This document shows, piece by piece, positions 1-10,281 of a DNA stretch of 34,045 nt (positions are counted from its first letter, which is position 1; each line of letters begins with the position of its first letter). This DNA is from an uncultured Chlorobiaceae bacterium. Its GTDB lineage: Bacteria; Bacteroidota; Chlorobiia; Chlorobiales; Chlorobiaceae. The stretch lies in assembly GCA_903915955.1 (NCBI GenBank), contig CAIWUU010000175.1:1-34045 (forward strand), written 5' to 3'. Below the pieces are notes generated by a model, which saw only the letters and a program-made list of their open reading frames with translations, did not search any database and had not been told where the DNA came from. The position numbers and the translations under genes were made by a program.

Positions 1-423
1 GCGCTGCCGTTCAAGTGATGCAATGATTTCCGCATCAGCAGGACGATTGGAGGAGCCGACACGAATGTAGGTGCCAGCCACTTTGCCTTTTGATTTGAGG
101 TAATAGGGCAGATTGCTGCCCCGATAAATCTGGACTTTGATGAATCGCCTGCCCTCTATGCCGTGGAAAGAGATTTCAGGGATAATGACCGGATAACAGT
201 GGGCGTGAATGAGATTGATTATTTGCTCTTCAAGGGCCATGACCTCATCTTCTGCAATGCCGGTGATCTCTCTCGGCTCATTTTTTATCCCGATAAACAG
301 CTCTCCGCCTGCATCGTTGGCATAGGCCACAATGGTTTTGGCAAGGTCGGAAGCCGTTGGCAGTGACTCTTTAAACTCGATTCTGCGACCTTCCGGTTGA
401 TGGATGAGTTCTGTAATCTTCAT
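1..423 (-). CDS. AlbA_2 (Schlafen-like) putative DNA-binding domain protein, partial (C-terminus runs off the window)
   Basis: Manual translation of the minus strand from ATG at 423-421: MKITELIHQPEGRRIEFKESLPTASDLAKTIVAYANDAGGELFIGIKNEPREITGIAEDEVMALEEQIINLIHAHCYPVIIPEISFHGIEGRRFIKVQIYRGSNLPYYLKSKGKVAGTYIRVGSSNRPADAEIIASLERQR. 'EFKES...K.IVAYANDAGGELFIGI' and 'YIRVGSSNRPA' are AlbA_2 hallmarks. Open to the window edge and absent from the ORF track. Confidence 0.8.
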   Translation of the reverse strand, partial: MKITELIHQPEGRRIEFKESLPTASDLAKTIVAYANDAGGELFIGIKNEPREITGIAEDEVMALEEQIINLIHAHCYPVIIPEISFHGIEGRRFIKVQIYRGSNLPYYLKSKGKVAGTYIRVGSSNRPADAEIIASLERQR

Positions 424-498
424 GATGCTTCAGTAGTATCCGCTAAACGTAGAAATACGCATAATTTATCATTGCGACAACAATGCATCTCCACCCAT

Positions 499-1170
499 CT
501 ACGGTGCCTTGCAGCTTTCACCACAGCCACAGCAACAACCCAGCTTGCCAGTGCGTGCTTTTTCGAACGACTCTTTTCCTTCACTCCAGGCAAACCAGGC
601 AATACCAAGCGATCCTGCGGCATCAACCAAAGGGATATGAAACAGTTCATACAGAACACTGCCTGTAAGCAGCACAACCGAAAGGAAGAGACAGGTTTTT
701 GTGCAATTCGCGTCGGCAATAATGGCTTCAGAATGGAGAGCTTTTCCAACCCTCATTTTGGCGCTCATCAGCCACCACATGGTGGCGATCGAAACCAGAG
801 AGACTATAATTCCAGGAACCGTTGTCACCGGGCGGCTTCCCTGCCAGATATTGAGCAATGCACCAATAACCATACCAGCAACAAGAAGATAAAACGCCCA
901 GCCGGTAATCCGCAAGGCCTGCCGCTCAAATTGGTCGCGAGATGCAACAGCACTTTTACGCATTCGCAGCACCGCATGAACAATTCCTGCGCCGGAAATC
1001 ACCTCTACAAGACTGTCTACACCGAATCCAAGCAGTGCAAGCGTATCATCGTTGAATCCGAACCAGATACTTACGGCACCCTCAATGATATTGTAACCGA
1101 TGGTCACGAGACCAAGGACAAGTGCTACACTCAGGAGTGATGAGGTCGATTGTATTTTCATAGCTGGCAA
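499..1170 (-). CDS. Cation transporter / cation-efflux (CDF-like) membrane protein
   Basis: 223-aa ORF with multiple TM segments; 'GYNIIEGAVSIWFGF..DTLALLGFGVDSLVEVISG' resembles CDF TM1-2; C-terminal Cys-rich tail GCCCGCGESC. Confidence 0.75.
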   Translation of the reverse strand: MPAMKIQSTSSLLSVALVLGLVTIGYNIIEGAVSIWFGFNDDTLALLGFGVDSLVEVISGAGIVHAVLRMRKSAVASRDQFERQALRITGWAFYLLVAGMVIGALLNIWQGSRPVTTVPGIIVSLVSIATMWWLMSAKMRVGKALHSEAIIADANCTKTCLFLSVVLLTGSVLYELFHIPLVDAAGSLGIAWFAWSEGKESFEKARTGKLGCCCGCGESCKAP

Positions 1171-1199
1171 TCAGTTTAAAAAACATCCTGACTTCTGGC

Positions 1200-1502
1200 T
1201 CACCCATACCGTTGGTTGGCCATCCGCCGTACACCTGAAAAGATCAGTGACAGCACCATAAACAGAAGGCCCCAAAGCAATGAGATGACTGCTCCAGCGC
1301 AAGCTGCCCAAATATTGGCAGTCAAAAACATAATGAAAACTGCTGAGAACCAGAGGACAATGATCAGCAACAGGGAAAACATCCTGAATGATTTGAGCAA
1401 TGAGGGAAGAGTAGCGACCGCCATCGCCACAGCAAGCGTTATCCACCAGGTGGTATTAGAAAAAAAGAACCACACGGGGACAGGTAAAAAATTATCGGCC
1501 AT
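1200..1502 (-). CDS. Small hypothetical membrane protein
   Basis: Hydrophobic ORF (…VWFFFSNTTWWITLAVAMAVATLPSLLKSFRMFSLLLIIVLWFSAVFIMFLTANIWAACAGAVISLLWGLLFMVLSL…). A start at the internal MADN Met just downstream of 1507 is preferred over the track start at 1523. Confidence 0.55.
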   Translation of the reverse strand: MADNFLPVPVWFFFSNTTWWITLAVAMAVATLPSLLKSFRMFSLLLIIVLWFSAVFIMFLTANIWAACAGAVISLLWGLLFMVLSLIFSGVRRMANQRYG

Positions 1503-1506
1503 CATC

Positions 1507-3480
1507 TCACCTCTGAAGAGCAACAGGTGCCGACAGCGCTCCAGTCGGGCAGCTTTCAGTCATGACCACAATATCAACTTTGCCGTCGCTCTCTTCAATC
1601 ATGCGCACACAAATCCCGCAGTCAACACACTTTTCCCGCTCCATACTGATATCGGCATTTTCGGCTTTGTAAAAGCCGGGATGTTCATGCTTTTGCACTG
1701 CCTGAACAGGCAGATAACGGGAGGCAAGCTCCCGCAGACGGCAGTCGTTGATGGCATTGCATTTGCATTGGAGGCATCGGACAGCCTCCTCGCGGGCCAG
1801 AGCTTCCGTATAACCTGTTACCACTTCGCTGAAGCTTCTCGTTCGCTCTGATGGCGGCAGCTCTGGCACAGCGACTCTTGGCGCAGCTTGTTTTCGCTGA
1901 TAGAAGGCCTGGGGCGCCTCGTCTCTTGAGCCATAGGATGAATTAAAAGGAACTTTCGGAGCAGCAACCTTCTCGCCATGTAAAAAGAGATTGATGGCGT
2001 AAGCCGCCCGTTTCCCCTGCTCAACCGCACGAATGGCGGTATCGGTACCGGTAACACAATCGCCTCCAGCAAAAAGCCATACCGATTCTGATTGCAGGGT
2101 GACTGGATTGACCAGCAGTTCGCCGTACTTTCCGGTGCCTGTGCCCGCAGCATGAGCCACAGAGCGGTCAATCTGCTGGCCGATAGCCGAGATAATGGTG
2201 TTGGCAGTTATGGTGAACTCCGACCCTTCGAGCGGCACCGGCGTTCTCCGTCCTGATGCATCGACCGCTCCCGGCTGCATGGTTATTGCGGTTATTTCGA
2301 GTGCGCCATTCACGCTCCTGATTGCAGTTGGCGCTGCCCATTCGATAAGGGCGATGCCTTCTGCCAGAGCTTCCTGAATTTCGGAAGCGTTGGCGGGCAT
2401 CTCTTTTCTGGAACGGCGATAGAGAATGGTGACGGTTGAAGCACCAAGGCGAATCGCTGTTCGTGCGGCATCAATGGCGGTGTTGCCGCCGCCAGTTACC
2501 ACAACCTGATTGCCGGGATGAGAGTGATCACCTGACGCAGCTTTGCGAAGAAACTCAATGCCGCTGATCACACCGGATTCATCTTCGCCCGGAATATTCA
2601 TGGTCGCAGCTTTTTGTGCACCGATCGCCAGAAAAACGGCATCAGAGGTGCGCTGAAGTGCTTCAAGGGTGACATCCTTACCGAACGTGGTATTGAACTG
2701 AAACTTAAGCCCCAGAGAAATCAGTGTTGCAATGTCGCTCTCGATAACCGATTCGGGTAGTCTGAAGCGGGGAATACCGTAACGCATCATCCCGCCAGCC
2801 TGCGCACTGGCTTCAACTATGGTCACCTCATGCCCGTTACAAAGCAGGAACCAGGCTGCGGTGAGACCTGCTGGACCAGACCCGACAATGGCCACCTTTT
2901 TTCCCGTTTTTTGCGAGATTTCAGGAACGAACCGTTGATCTTGTTCGCTCTCCTTGTCAGCCGCATAACGCTTCAAGGCACAGATAGATACTGCTTGGTC
3001 AACGCCATGCCGACGGCATTCATCTTCACAGGGAGCCGGACAAACTCTGCCAAGAATACCGGGAAGAGGAATGGTCTGCTTGATAAGCTCTATGGCACGT
3101 TCATCGTTATGCGTGGCAATTGCCGCAACAAAACCGGGAATATCACAACCTGCCGGACAGGCTATTTCACAGGGGCCCATGCAATCGCCGCTATGCTCCT
3201 CGATGATTCGCTCAAAAGTTTGACGCCTCATGGCGTTGAGCGTCTCATTCTCGGTTTCGATGACCATACCCTCTGATACCGGTGTATCACATGCCGGAAC
3301 AAAGCGATTTTTTCCCTTGATCTCGACAATGCACATCCAACACGAACCTGTCTCTTTAAGAGAGTTGTGAAAGCAGAGAGTGGGAATAACAATGCCCGCA
3401 TCAGTTGCAGCCTCAAGAATCGATGTTCCGGGCGCCGCAGTCACAGCCTGCTGGTTGATGGTAAGTGAGTGTTGATTCAT
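1507..3480 (-). CDS. Multidomain Fe-S flavoprotein: N-terminal 2Fe-2S ferredoxin domain, GltD-like FAD/NAD(P) oxidoreductase, C-terminal ferredoxin-like cysteines
   Basis: 657 aa. N-terminus 'PTLCFHNSLKETGSCWMCIVEIKGKNRFVPACDTP'; 'GDCMGPCEIACPAGCDIPGF'; 'KKVAIVGSGPAGLTAAWFLLCNGHEVTIVEA' and 'VVVTGGGNTAIDAARTAIRLGASTVTILYRR' dinucleotide folds; C-terminal 'CLQCKCNAINDC' and 'CVDCGICVR..ESCPTGAL'. Confidence 0.85.
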   Translation of the reverse strand: MNQHSLTINQQAVTAAPGTSILEAATDAGIVIPTLCFHNSLKETGSCWMCIVEIKGKNRFVPACDTPVSEGMVIETENETLNAMRRQTFERIIEEHSGDCMGPCEIACPAGCDIPGFVAAIATHNDERAIELIKQTIPLPGILGRVCPAPCEDECRRHGVDQAVSICALKRYAADKESEQDQRFVPEISQKTGKKVAIVGSGPAGLTAAWFLLCNGHEVTIVEASAQAGGMMRYGIPRFRLPESVIESDIATLISLGLKFQFNTTFGKDVTLEALQRTSDAVFLAIGAQKAATMNIPGEDESGVISGIEFLRKAASGDHSHPGNQVVVTGGGNTAIDAARTAIRLGASTVTILYRRSRKEMPANASEIQEALAEGIALIEWAAPTAIRSVNGALEITAITMQPGAVDASGRRTPVPLEGSEFTITANTIISAIGQQIDRSVAHAAGTGTGKYGELLVNPVTLQSESVWLFAGGDCVTGTDTAIRAVEQGKRAAYAINLFLHGEKVAAPKVPFNSSYGSRDEAPQAFYQRKQAAPRVAVPELPPSERTRSFSEVVTGYTEALAREEAVRCLQCKCNAINDCRLRELASRYLPVQAVQKHEHPGFYKAENADISMEREKCVDCGICVRMIEESDGKVDIVVMTESCPTGALSAPVALQR

Positions 3481-3491
3481 TCGCCGTGTTA

Positions 3492-4466
3492 TTATTGGTG
3501 TGTTTGTGCGAAGTTGTTCTCAAGATGCAGGGCAACTTTTTCAAGATGCCACATGGGCGTGGAGGTAGCACCACAAACTCCGACATTGTCAATCGGCTTG
3601 CCATCACTCCCGTCCAGCCAGCTCTCCTCAATATCTTCGATATCTTCAATAAAGAAGCTGCGAGGATTTGCAGCTTTGCAGATATGGTAGAGCACTTGGC
3701 CATTGGAGCTCTTTTTCCCTGCCACAAAAATAATGACGTCATTAGCGAGCGAAAAATCGCGCAGCTTCTGGTTCCTGCTTGATACCTGACGGCAAATAGT
3801 ATCCTTGAAAACATACGCAGGCATAGCACGAACTCCAGTCATATCTGCGGTAATATCAATATCGCGAATTGCCATCCACGGCAGAATTTCGACGGAAAGC
3901 GCGCGAGCAACATGTGCTTCAAGATTTGCCTTCAGCTCGTAAAATCCCGGCACATCCATCGTGGTCTGGGAGATAAATGCCGTTTTTTTTGCAGGATCAA
4001 GGCCCTTCAACTCTTCAGGATCGCTTAGGTCAGCATGTTTGATGATAACCGCACTATTGTTGCATTGGCCATTGATACCAACAACTTCCGGATGGATACG
4101 TTTGCCGTAAATGATAATCTGGTAACCCATCTCAAAGAGCACTCTTGTTGTGCGCTGCAATTTCGAGACGACAGGGCAAGTGGTATCGGTGACGGACAAA
4201 TTGTTCTCTTTCGCAATTCGGTAGGTTGCGGGCGGCTCACCATGTGCCCTGATGAGTACATCGGCATGATGCAGCTTTTGGAAACCTGCTTCATCCACCG
4301 TAACAAGTCCAAGCTCTTCGAGTCGATGTACCTCAACCTCATTATGGACAACATCACCAAACGAGTATAATCCTCCCAGCTCCTGAAGCTTTTCTTCAGC
4401 AACATTGATGGTTCCCTGCACGCCAATACAGAAGCCCGATGAAGTTCTGTCGAGATTTACTTTCAT
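3492..4466 (-). CDS. ispH: 4-hydroxy-3-methylbut-2-enyl diphosphate reductase
   Basis: 324 aa; '[15 protein letters not shown]', '[20 protein letters not shown]', 'IRAHGEPP', '[11 protein letters not shown]', 'ISQTTMDV' match the IspH/LytB family. Confidence 0.93.
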   Translation of the reverse strand: MKVNLDRTSSGFCIGVQGTINVAEEKLQELGGLYSFGDVVHNEVEVHRLEELGLVTVDEAGFQKLHHADVLIRAHGEPPATYRIAKENNLSVTDTTCPVVSKLQRTTRVLFEMGYQIIIYGKRIHPEVVGINGQCNNSAVIIKHADLSDPEELKGLDPAKKTAFISQTTMDVPGFYELKANLEAHVARALSVEILPWMAIRDIDITADMTGVRAMPAYVFKDTICRQVSSRNQKLRDFSLANDVIIFVAGKKSSNGQVLYHICKAANPRSFFIEDIEDIEESWLDGSDGKPIDNVGVCGATSTPMWHLEKVALHLENNFAQTHQ

Positions 4467-4482
4467 ACTCTACACGTTAACG

Positions 4483-5283
4483 TTATACCTCTACCAAATC
4501 CACATCGGGTTGTTCGGAGCCCATGAAAAGCTGGTAGAGCATACTGAATTTTTGAGGAAGATCACTGACCAAAAGATGCGGAACCGATGCTTTCTGCGAG
4601 CGACTGAGCTGGCCGGAATCATGCAAAAGCTCTCTGGTTTTGAGGGCAACCGCTTCAGCCGAATCAATGATACGAATCCCGCTGCCAATGGTCTCTTCAA
4701 TCACCTGGCGAAGAATCGGGTAGTGTGTGCAACCGAGCACCAGTGTATCAATTCCCTGCTCCCTGATCTCTCTCAGATAATGTTCAGCAACAAGTTTTGT
4801 TGCAGCATGGTTGATAAACCCCTCCTCAGCCAGCGGCACAAAAAGAGGACATGCCTGAGAAATAACCTCTATGTCAGGATCAAGCGCATTGATGGCGCAG
4901 GCGTAAGCATTCGAACTGACTGTCGCCTGTGTGCCGATAACGCCTATACGGTTGTTTTTTGTCACCTGAACGGCAAAAGTTGCACCAGCCTTGAGCACCC
5001 CGATAACGGGAATATTACCACACGATTTTTCAACAACATCAAGGGCAAGCGCTGAAACAGTATTGCAGGCAACAATGATCATCTTGGGCTGATAGCGCAT
5101 GAGAATAGCGGTATCGTCAGCGGCATACTTCCTGATCGTTATCTGTGACTTCGGTCCATAAGGCACCCGCGCTGTATCACCGAAGTAGACAATTTGCTCA
5201 CAGGGCAGAGCTGACTGTATCGCCTTGACAACAGTCAGTCCACCAATACCTGAGTCAAAAATACCAATTGGGCTCTTGTTCAA
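4483..5283 (-). CDS. murI: Glutamate racemase
   Basis: '[45 protein letters not shown]', '[13 protein letters not shown]', 'LGCTHYPIL'. The track start is TTG at 5304. TTG at 5283-5281 gives the more typical [13 protein letters not shown]-terminus and excludes the tandem repeat. Confidence 0.92.
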   Translation of the reverse strand: MNKSPIGIFDSGIGGLTVVKAIQSALPCEQIVYFGDTARVPYGPKSQITIRKYAADDTAILMRYQPKMIIVACNTVSALALDVVEKSCGNIPVIGVLKAGATFAVQVTKNNRIGVIGTQATVSSNAYACAINALDPDIEVISQACPLFVPLAEEGFINHAATKLVAEHYLREIREQGIDTLVLGCTHYPILRQVIEETIGSGIRIIDSAEAVALKTRELLHDSGQLSRSQKASVPHLLVSDLPQKFSMLYQLFMGSEQPDVDLVEV

Positions 5284-5289
5284 TTCACA

Positions 5290-5324
5290 ACTGACAACTG
5301 ACAACTGACAACTGACAACTGACA
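5290..5324. repeat. Heptanucleotide tandem repeat (ACTGACA)5 at the murI start
   Basis: Five consecutive exact copies of actgaca read directly at 5290-5324. Confidence 0.97.
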
Positions 5325-5379
5325 GGCCACAACTATTCGCTGTCTATTATCCCCTTGCCGATTGTCTCATTAGCGAAAA

Positions 5380-6471
5380 CTATACATTAAAGCGGAAAAC
5401 TATCACATCTCCGTCTTTTACAATATACTCTTTTCCTTCTGAACGGAGCTTTCCGGCAACCTTGACCTTCTGCTCTGAACCAAGCTCAATCAAATCCCTG
5501 TAGAACATCACCTCTGCACGGATAAAACCTTTTTCAAAATCAGAGTGAATGGCACCCGCCGCTTCCGGCGCGGCTGCACCCTTGCGGATAGTCCAGGCGT
5601 GAACCTCTTTTTCTCCGGCAGTAAAATAGGTTTGGAGCCCAAGCAGGTCGTAGGCCGTTTTGAGCAACCGATCGAGACCTGAGGTATGCAGTCCGAGACT
5701 TTCAAGAAACTCAGGACGCTCCTCTTCAGGCAGTTCGGCAATCTCCGCCTCTGTCTTTGCGCTGATGATGATCATTTTTGCACCGGAAGCCGCTGCTATT
5801 TCCGCGACTTTTGCCGTGTAACTGTTTCCGTCAGGAAGATCGTTCTCCGCAACATTGGCAGCAAAAAGGATTGGTTTGGAAGAAAGCAGGAAAAACTGTT
5901 TGGCAATAAGCTGTTCTTCAGGAGTTGTAATGATTTTTCGTACGGGAATCCCTTCGCCGAGACCTGTGATGATTTTCTCTGCCACGTCAAGCTGGAGCAA
6001 CAGCTCTTTTTCCTTTCTTGCATTTTTTCTGAGTCTCTCGATACGGCGCTCCATGCTGTCAAGGTCTGCCAGCATCAGTTCAGTCTCAATAGTAACGATA
6101 TCGTCTGCGGGATCAATTCTTCCCTCGACATGAATAATATTGTCGTCATCAAAACATCGAACAACATGAACAATGGCATCAACCTCCCGGATGTGTGAGA
6201 GGAACTGATTGCCAAGTCCTTCGCCCTTGCTTGCCCCTTTGACCAGTCCGGCGATATCAACAATTTCAAGGGTTGCCGGTACCAGAGTCGGTGTTTTTAC
6301 TACATCAGCAATCTGTTGCATACGCTCGTCTGGCACAAGAACCGTGCCGACGTTTGGCTCAATGGTGCAGAAAGGGTAATTGGCTGCTTCAGCCTGTTTT
6401 GCCGTAATGGCATTAAAAAGTGTAGACTTTCCAACATTTGGGAGTCCGACAATGCCGCAGCGAAGTGACAT
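5380..6471 (-). CDS. ychF: Redox-regulated ribosome-associated GTPase/ATPase YchF
   Basis: 363 aa; '[42 protein letters not shown]', TGS-domain end '[24 protein letters not shown]'. Confidence 0.95.
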   Translation of the reverse strand: MSLRCGIVGLPNVGKSTLFNAITAKQAEAANYPFCTIEPNVGTVLVPDERMQQIADVVKTPTLVPATLEIVDIAGLVKGASKGEGLGNQFLSHIREVDAIVHVVRCFDDDNIIHVEGRIDPADDIVTIETELMLADLDSMERRIERLRKNARKEKELLLQLDVAEKIITGLGEGIPVRKIITTPEEQLIAKQFFLLSSKPILFAANVAENDLPDGNSYTAKVAEIAAASGAKMIIISAKTEAEIAELPEEERPEFLESLGLHTSGLDRLLKTAYDLLGLQTYFTAGEKEVHAWTIRKGAAAPEAAGAIHSDFEKGFIRAEVMFYRDLIELGSEQKVKVAGKLRSEGKEYIVKDGDVIVFRFNV

Positions 6472-6608
6472 AAATTAAAGGGTTTTTTGCATGAATGGCT
6501 TCTAAAAAATAAGGGTTTTAACATGTAACCAATATGTTTGGAAAAAGCAAATATTTTTTATAAAATAGCAGGCTAATTTAAAATGCTCCAGTAACAGAGG
6601 AAATTGGG

Positions 6609-7298
6609 ATAAAGCGTATCATTATTGCAATTGATGGGCCAGCTGCATCAGGAAAAAGCACAACAGCACGGAGAGTAGCGCAGCGCCTCGGGTGCACCTA
6701 TATTGACACCGGCGCCATGTACCGGTCGGTGACCCTCAAATCCCTGCGGGAAGGAGTTCTGGATAATCTGAGACACTCACCCGAGCGTGTTTCTGATTTA
6801 CTCCAGGATATCAGCATTCATTTTGATGGCGACCATGTTTGGCTTGATGGCAATGATGTTACCACTGATATCAGGGATAACCGGGTAAGTCGTGAGGTCA
6901 GTTTTGTCAGTTCACTCAAGCCGGTTCGTGACAAGCTTGTGGAGATGCAGCAGGAGCTTGGACGACAGGGTTCCGTGGTAATGGATGGAAGAGATATCGG
7001 CACTGTAGTCTTTCCTGATGCTGAACTGAAAATATTTTTGGTAGCCGATGCCCGCGAAAGGGCAAAACGCAGATATGCAGAACTTGCTGCAAAATCTCCG
7101 TCTGGCAGCGATCTTCCAGATCTTGATCTGCTTGAAGAAGAGATAAAAAGAAGAGATCGTGATGATGAAGAGCGGGAACATGCGCCATTGAAAAAACATC
7201 CCGAAGCTTACGAAATTGATACATCGGATTTGACCATAGAGCGCCAGGTGGAGATTGTGTATAATCTGGCTATGGATATCCTGGAGCGTGGTCGGTAA
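6609..7298 (+). CDS. cmk: Cytidylate kinase (track ORF is N-terminally truncated; non-canonical ATA start proposed)
   Basis: Frame of the track ORF extended upstream: (ATA)[42 protein letters not shown]..., containing the CMP-kinase P-loop GPAASGKST; '[33 protein letters not shown]'. Followed by rpsA as in many bacteria. Confidence 0.88.
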   Translation: MKRIIIAIDGPAASGKSTTARRVAQRLGCTYIDTGAMYRSVTLKSLREGVLDNLRHSPERVSDLLQDISIHFDGDHVWLDGNDVTTDIRDNRVSREVSFVSSLKPVRDKLVEMQQELGRQGSVVMDGRDIGTVVFPDAELKIFLVADARERAKRRYAELAAKSPSGSDLPDLDLLEEEIKRRDRDDEEREHAPLKKHPEAYEIDTSDLTIERQVEIVYNLAMDILERGR

Positions 7299-7407
7299 GT
7301 TGAATACGGCACTCGGGTACAATAGATTTTTTTATTAACCATAAAACCGCTGGCCGATATCTCTCGCGGCAGGCAGGCTAACTACAAGAGAGGAAGGAAA
7401 AAAATTA

Positions 7408-9192
7408 ATGGCAGAAGCATTTACACAGGCAACCGAAAAAAAGGTCAAAGAAAGACCAGCAAGAAAAAAACTCAAATTTTTTGCACACTACGAGCCCGCT
7501 GAACTGGCGTTGATGGAGCAGCTCTACTCGAGCACCCTCAACGAAATTACCGAAGATGAGATTATCAAGGGCCGAATTGTCTCGATATCCAACAAGGATG
7601 TTACCATCGATGTCGGATTCAAATCAGAGGGTATTGTCTCTCTGCTTGAATTCAGGGCAGAAGATGAGGTCAAGGTTGGTGACGATGTTGAGGTCTATCT
7701 TGAGAACATCGAAGACAAGATGGGTCAGCTCATTCTTTCAAAGAAAAAAGCCGACGTTCTGAGAATCTGGGACAGAATCTATGATTCAATTGAAAACGAT
7801 ACCATCATCAATGGCAAGATTATCAATCGTGTTAAGGGTGGAATGACAGTCTCTCTTTCCGGCGTCGAGGCCTTCCTTCCCGGTTCGCAGATTGATGTCA
7901 AACCGGTTCGTGATTTCGACGCTCTTGTCGGTCAGACCATGGACTTCAGGGTTGTCAAAATTAATCCGGTAACCCAGAATATTGTTGTCAGTCATAAAAT
8001 TATCCTCGAAGAGGCTTACGCTGCCCGTCGTGAAGAGATGCTTGCCAATATCAAGGTTGGCATGGTTCTTGAAGGTACAGTCAAGAATATTACCGACTTC
8101 GGTATCTTTGTCGATCTTGGCGGTCTTGATGGCCTCGTGCACATCACCGACATCACCTGGGGCAGAATCAACCATCCTTCAGAGGTTGTTGATCTTGACC
8201 AGCCTATCAAGGTTGTGGTTGTTGGCTTCGACGAGAACACCAAGAGAGTCTCGCTTGGTATGAAGCAGCTTGAGTCTCACCCTTGGGAAAATATTGAGAT
8301 CAAGTATCCTGTTGGCTCTAAAGCTCAGGGCCGCGTTGTCTCCATTACCGATTACGGCGCTTTTGTCGAAATCGAGAAGGGCATCGAGGGTCTTGTCCAC
8401 ATCTCTGAAATGAGCTGGACACAGCACATCAAGCATCCGGGTCAGTTTGTCACCCTTGGTCAGGAAGTAGAGTGTGTGATCCTCAATATCGACAAGGATC
8501 ATACCAAGCTCTCCCTCTCCATGAAGCGTGTGAACGAGGATCCATGGATTGCTCTTTCTGAAAAATATATTGAGAACTCCTTGCACAGTGGAACCGTCAG
8601 CAACATCACCGATTTTGGTGTCTTTGTTGAGCTTGAACCCGGTGTTGATGGTCTGGTTCATATTTCAGATCTCTCCTGGACCAAGAAAATCCGCCACCCA
8701 AGTGAACTGGTCAAAAAGAACCAGGAGCTTGAAGTAAAGGTTCTTAAATTTGACGTGCATGCCCGCCGTATTGCGCTTGGTCACAAACAGATCAATCAGG
8801 ACCCCTGGGACGAGTTCGAGCAGAAGTACGCTGTAGGAGCAGAGACTCCCGGACAGATATCACAGATCATTGAAAAAGGCGTTATTGTGATTCTGCCTGG
8901 CGATGTGGATGGTTTTGTACCGGTATCACACCTGCTTCAGGGCGGCGTGAAGGATATACACTCCTCGTTCAAGATTGGTGATGAACTCCCTCTTCGTGTC
9001 ATTGAGTTCGACAAGGAGAACAAGCGAATCATTCTTTCTGCTCTTGAATATTTCAAGGACAAGAACAAGGAGGAGATTGAGGCTTACCTTATAGCTCATC
9101 CAAATGAGAAAAAGGAGATTGAGGCGGCTACTGCTGAACTTGAACCTCCAGTCAAGTCTTCTGACAAAAAAAGTGGCGAACAGAAGGCCTGA
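7408..9192 (+). CDS. rpsA: 30S ribosomal protein S1
   Basis: 594 aa with repeated S1 motifs ('[22 protein letters not shown]', '[21 protein letters not shown]', '[21 protein letters not shown]'); immediately downstream of cmk. Confidence 0.96.
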   Translation: MAEAFTQATEKKVKERPARKKLKFFAHYEPAELALMEQLYSSTLNEITEDEIIKGRIVSISNKDVTIDVGFKSEGIVSLLEFRAEDEVKVGDDVEVYLENIEDKMGQLILSKKKADVLRIWDRIYDSIENDTIINGKIINRVKGGMTVSLSGVEAFLPGSQIDVKPVRDFDALVGQTMDFRVVKINPVTQNIVVSHKIILEEAYAARREEMLANIKVGMVLEGTVKNITDFGIFVDLGGLDGLVHITDITWGRINHPSEVVDLDQPIKVVVVGFDENTKRVSLGMKQLESHPWENIEIKYPVGSKAQGRVVSITDYGAFVEIEKGIEGLVHISEMSWTQHIKHPGQFVTLGQEVECVILNIDKDHTKLSLSMKRVNEDPWIALSEKYIENSLHSGTVSNITDFGVFVELEPGVDGLVHISDLSWTKKIRHPSELVKKNQELEVKVLKFDVHARRIALGHKQINQDPWDEFEQKYAVGAETPGQISQIIEKGVIVILPGDVDGFVPVSHLLQGGVKDIHSSFKIGDELPLRVIEFDKENKRIILSALEYFKDKNKEEIEAYLIAHPNEKKEIEAATAELEPPVKSSDKKSGEQKA

Positions 9193-9225
9193 GTCTGTTG
9201 ACTCTCACTCTGTTTTACTCTCTAT

Positions 9226-9261
9226 AAAAAAGCCTTCTCTGTTTCAGGGAAGGCTTTTTTT
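9226..9261. terminator. Hairpin between convergent rpsA and era, likely bidirectional terminator
   Basis: AAAAAAGCCTTC (9226-9237) pairs with GAAGGCTTTTTT (9249-9260), followed by a T-rich stretch. Confidence 0.85.
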
Positions 9262-9268
9262 ATTTCCG

Positions 9269-10186
9269 TTAGTATCCGTAACTCTTCAGGAGATTGTTTT
9301 TCTTTCGCCAGTCGGGTCGGACTTTTATAAAAAGTTCAAGAAATACCGGCCTGCCGAGCATCTCCTCAATATCTTTTCTTGCCGTCTGTCCCAGTTTTTT
9401 CAAAGCCGCCCCCTTGTGCCCAATTATGATCTGTTTCTGCGTGTCACGCTCAACAATAACCGAACAGCGGATAAGATCCTTCCGTGTCGGGTCATTTTCG
9501 TGCTGCTCCCTGAACTCGTCTATGACAACTTCGGTAGAATAGGGCACCTCACGCCCGTAGAGCAGAAAAATCTTTTCACGGATAATTTCACTGACAAAAA
9601 ATCGTTCGGGAGCGGTACTGAGCGTATCTTCAGGATAGAGTGGATAGTTAAGCGGAAGGAATGGCTGTATCGCTTCGACGAGCTGCGCAATATTGTTGCC
9701 TTTCAATGCCGAAACCGAGAGGAGTGAAGCGGGATTCCAGGTACTCCTGACAAACTCTTCTGCCAGTCGCTGACGCTCTTCACTGACAAGGTCACATTTA
9801 TTGAGTACTGCAATAATTGGTTTTCCGACCGGTTTCAGCCAGACACTAAAAAGCTCTTCAGCAAACTCTCGATCAACAAAATCTTTTTTGCCTGAATAGG
9901 GCAAAAGAGCAAGAACAACATCAGCATCTTTAAGGGTGTCGCGAATAACACCAAGCATCGATTCATGGAGCTTCTGCTGCGGCTTCATGATGCCTGGCGT
10001 ATCGAGAAAAATAATTTGACAGTTTTCGTTGTGGTATATTCCTGTAATTTTTTTTCTCGTGGTTTGCGGTTTTGGTGTAACAATAGAGAGCTTGAAATCA
10101 AGAAGCTCATTCAGCAGGGTTGACTTGCCTGCATTGGGTGGGCCGACAATAATTGCGAAACCGCATGAAAATGGAGTGGATGCCAT
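9269..10186 (-). CDS. era: GTPase Era
   Basis: 305 aa; '[43 protein letters not shown]', 'DTPG', KH domain '[50 protein letters not shown]'. Confidence 0.96.
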   Translation of the reverse strand: MASTPFSCGFAIIVGPPNAGKSTLLNELLDFKLSIVTPKPQTTRKKITGIYHNENCQIIFLDTPGIMKPQQKLHESMLGVIRDTLKDADVVLALLPYSGKKDFVDREFAEELFSVWLKPVGKPIIAVLNKCDLVSEERQRLAEEFVRSTWNPASLLSVSALKGNNIAQLVEAIQPFLPLNYPLYPEDTLSTAPERFFVSEIIREKIFLLYGREVPYSTEVVIDEFREQHENDPTRKDLIRCSVIVERDTQKQIIIGHKGAALKKLGQTARKDIEEMLGRPVFLELFIKVRPDWRKKNNLLKSYGY

Positions 10187-10281
10187 AAAAGAATTTTATG
10201 AAAGGTTCAACCTGTTTACAGAATACAATACTAAATTGCGATATCTTATGATACGGAAAAAAGGGTTACTCAAACACTGGA

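Noticed and set aside
397-1140. 247-aa plus-strand ORF
   Set aside because: Antisense to the CDF-like gene (499-1170); low-complexity/biased composition, no recognisable domain.
1216-1851. 211-aa plus-strand ORF
   Set aside because: Antisense to the Fe-S flavoprotein and small membrane protein genes; no domain signal.
4405-5055. 216-aa plus-strand ORF
   Set aside because: Antisense shadow of murI/ispH, which have strong family signatures.
5290-5324. Tandem repeat considered as a CRISPR array
   Set aside because: Heptamer units are contiguous with no spacers; no cas genes in the window.
7335-7400. Possible structured S1 leader upstream of rpsA (ccgc...gcgg)
   Set aside because: Only a 4-bp pairing core visible by eye; too weak without folding or covariation analysis.
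8179-8661. 160-aa minus-strand ORF inside rpsA
   Set aside because: Antisense to the S1 repeats of rpsA; no independent support.
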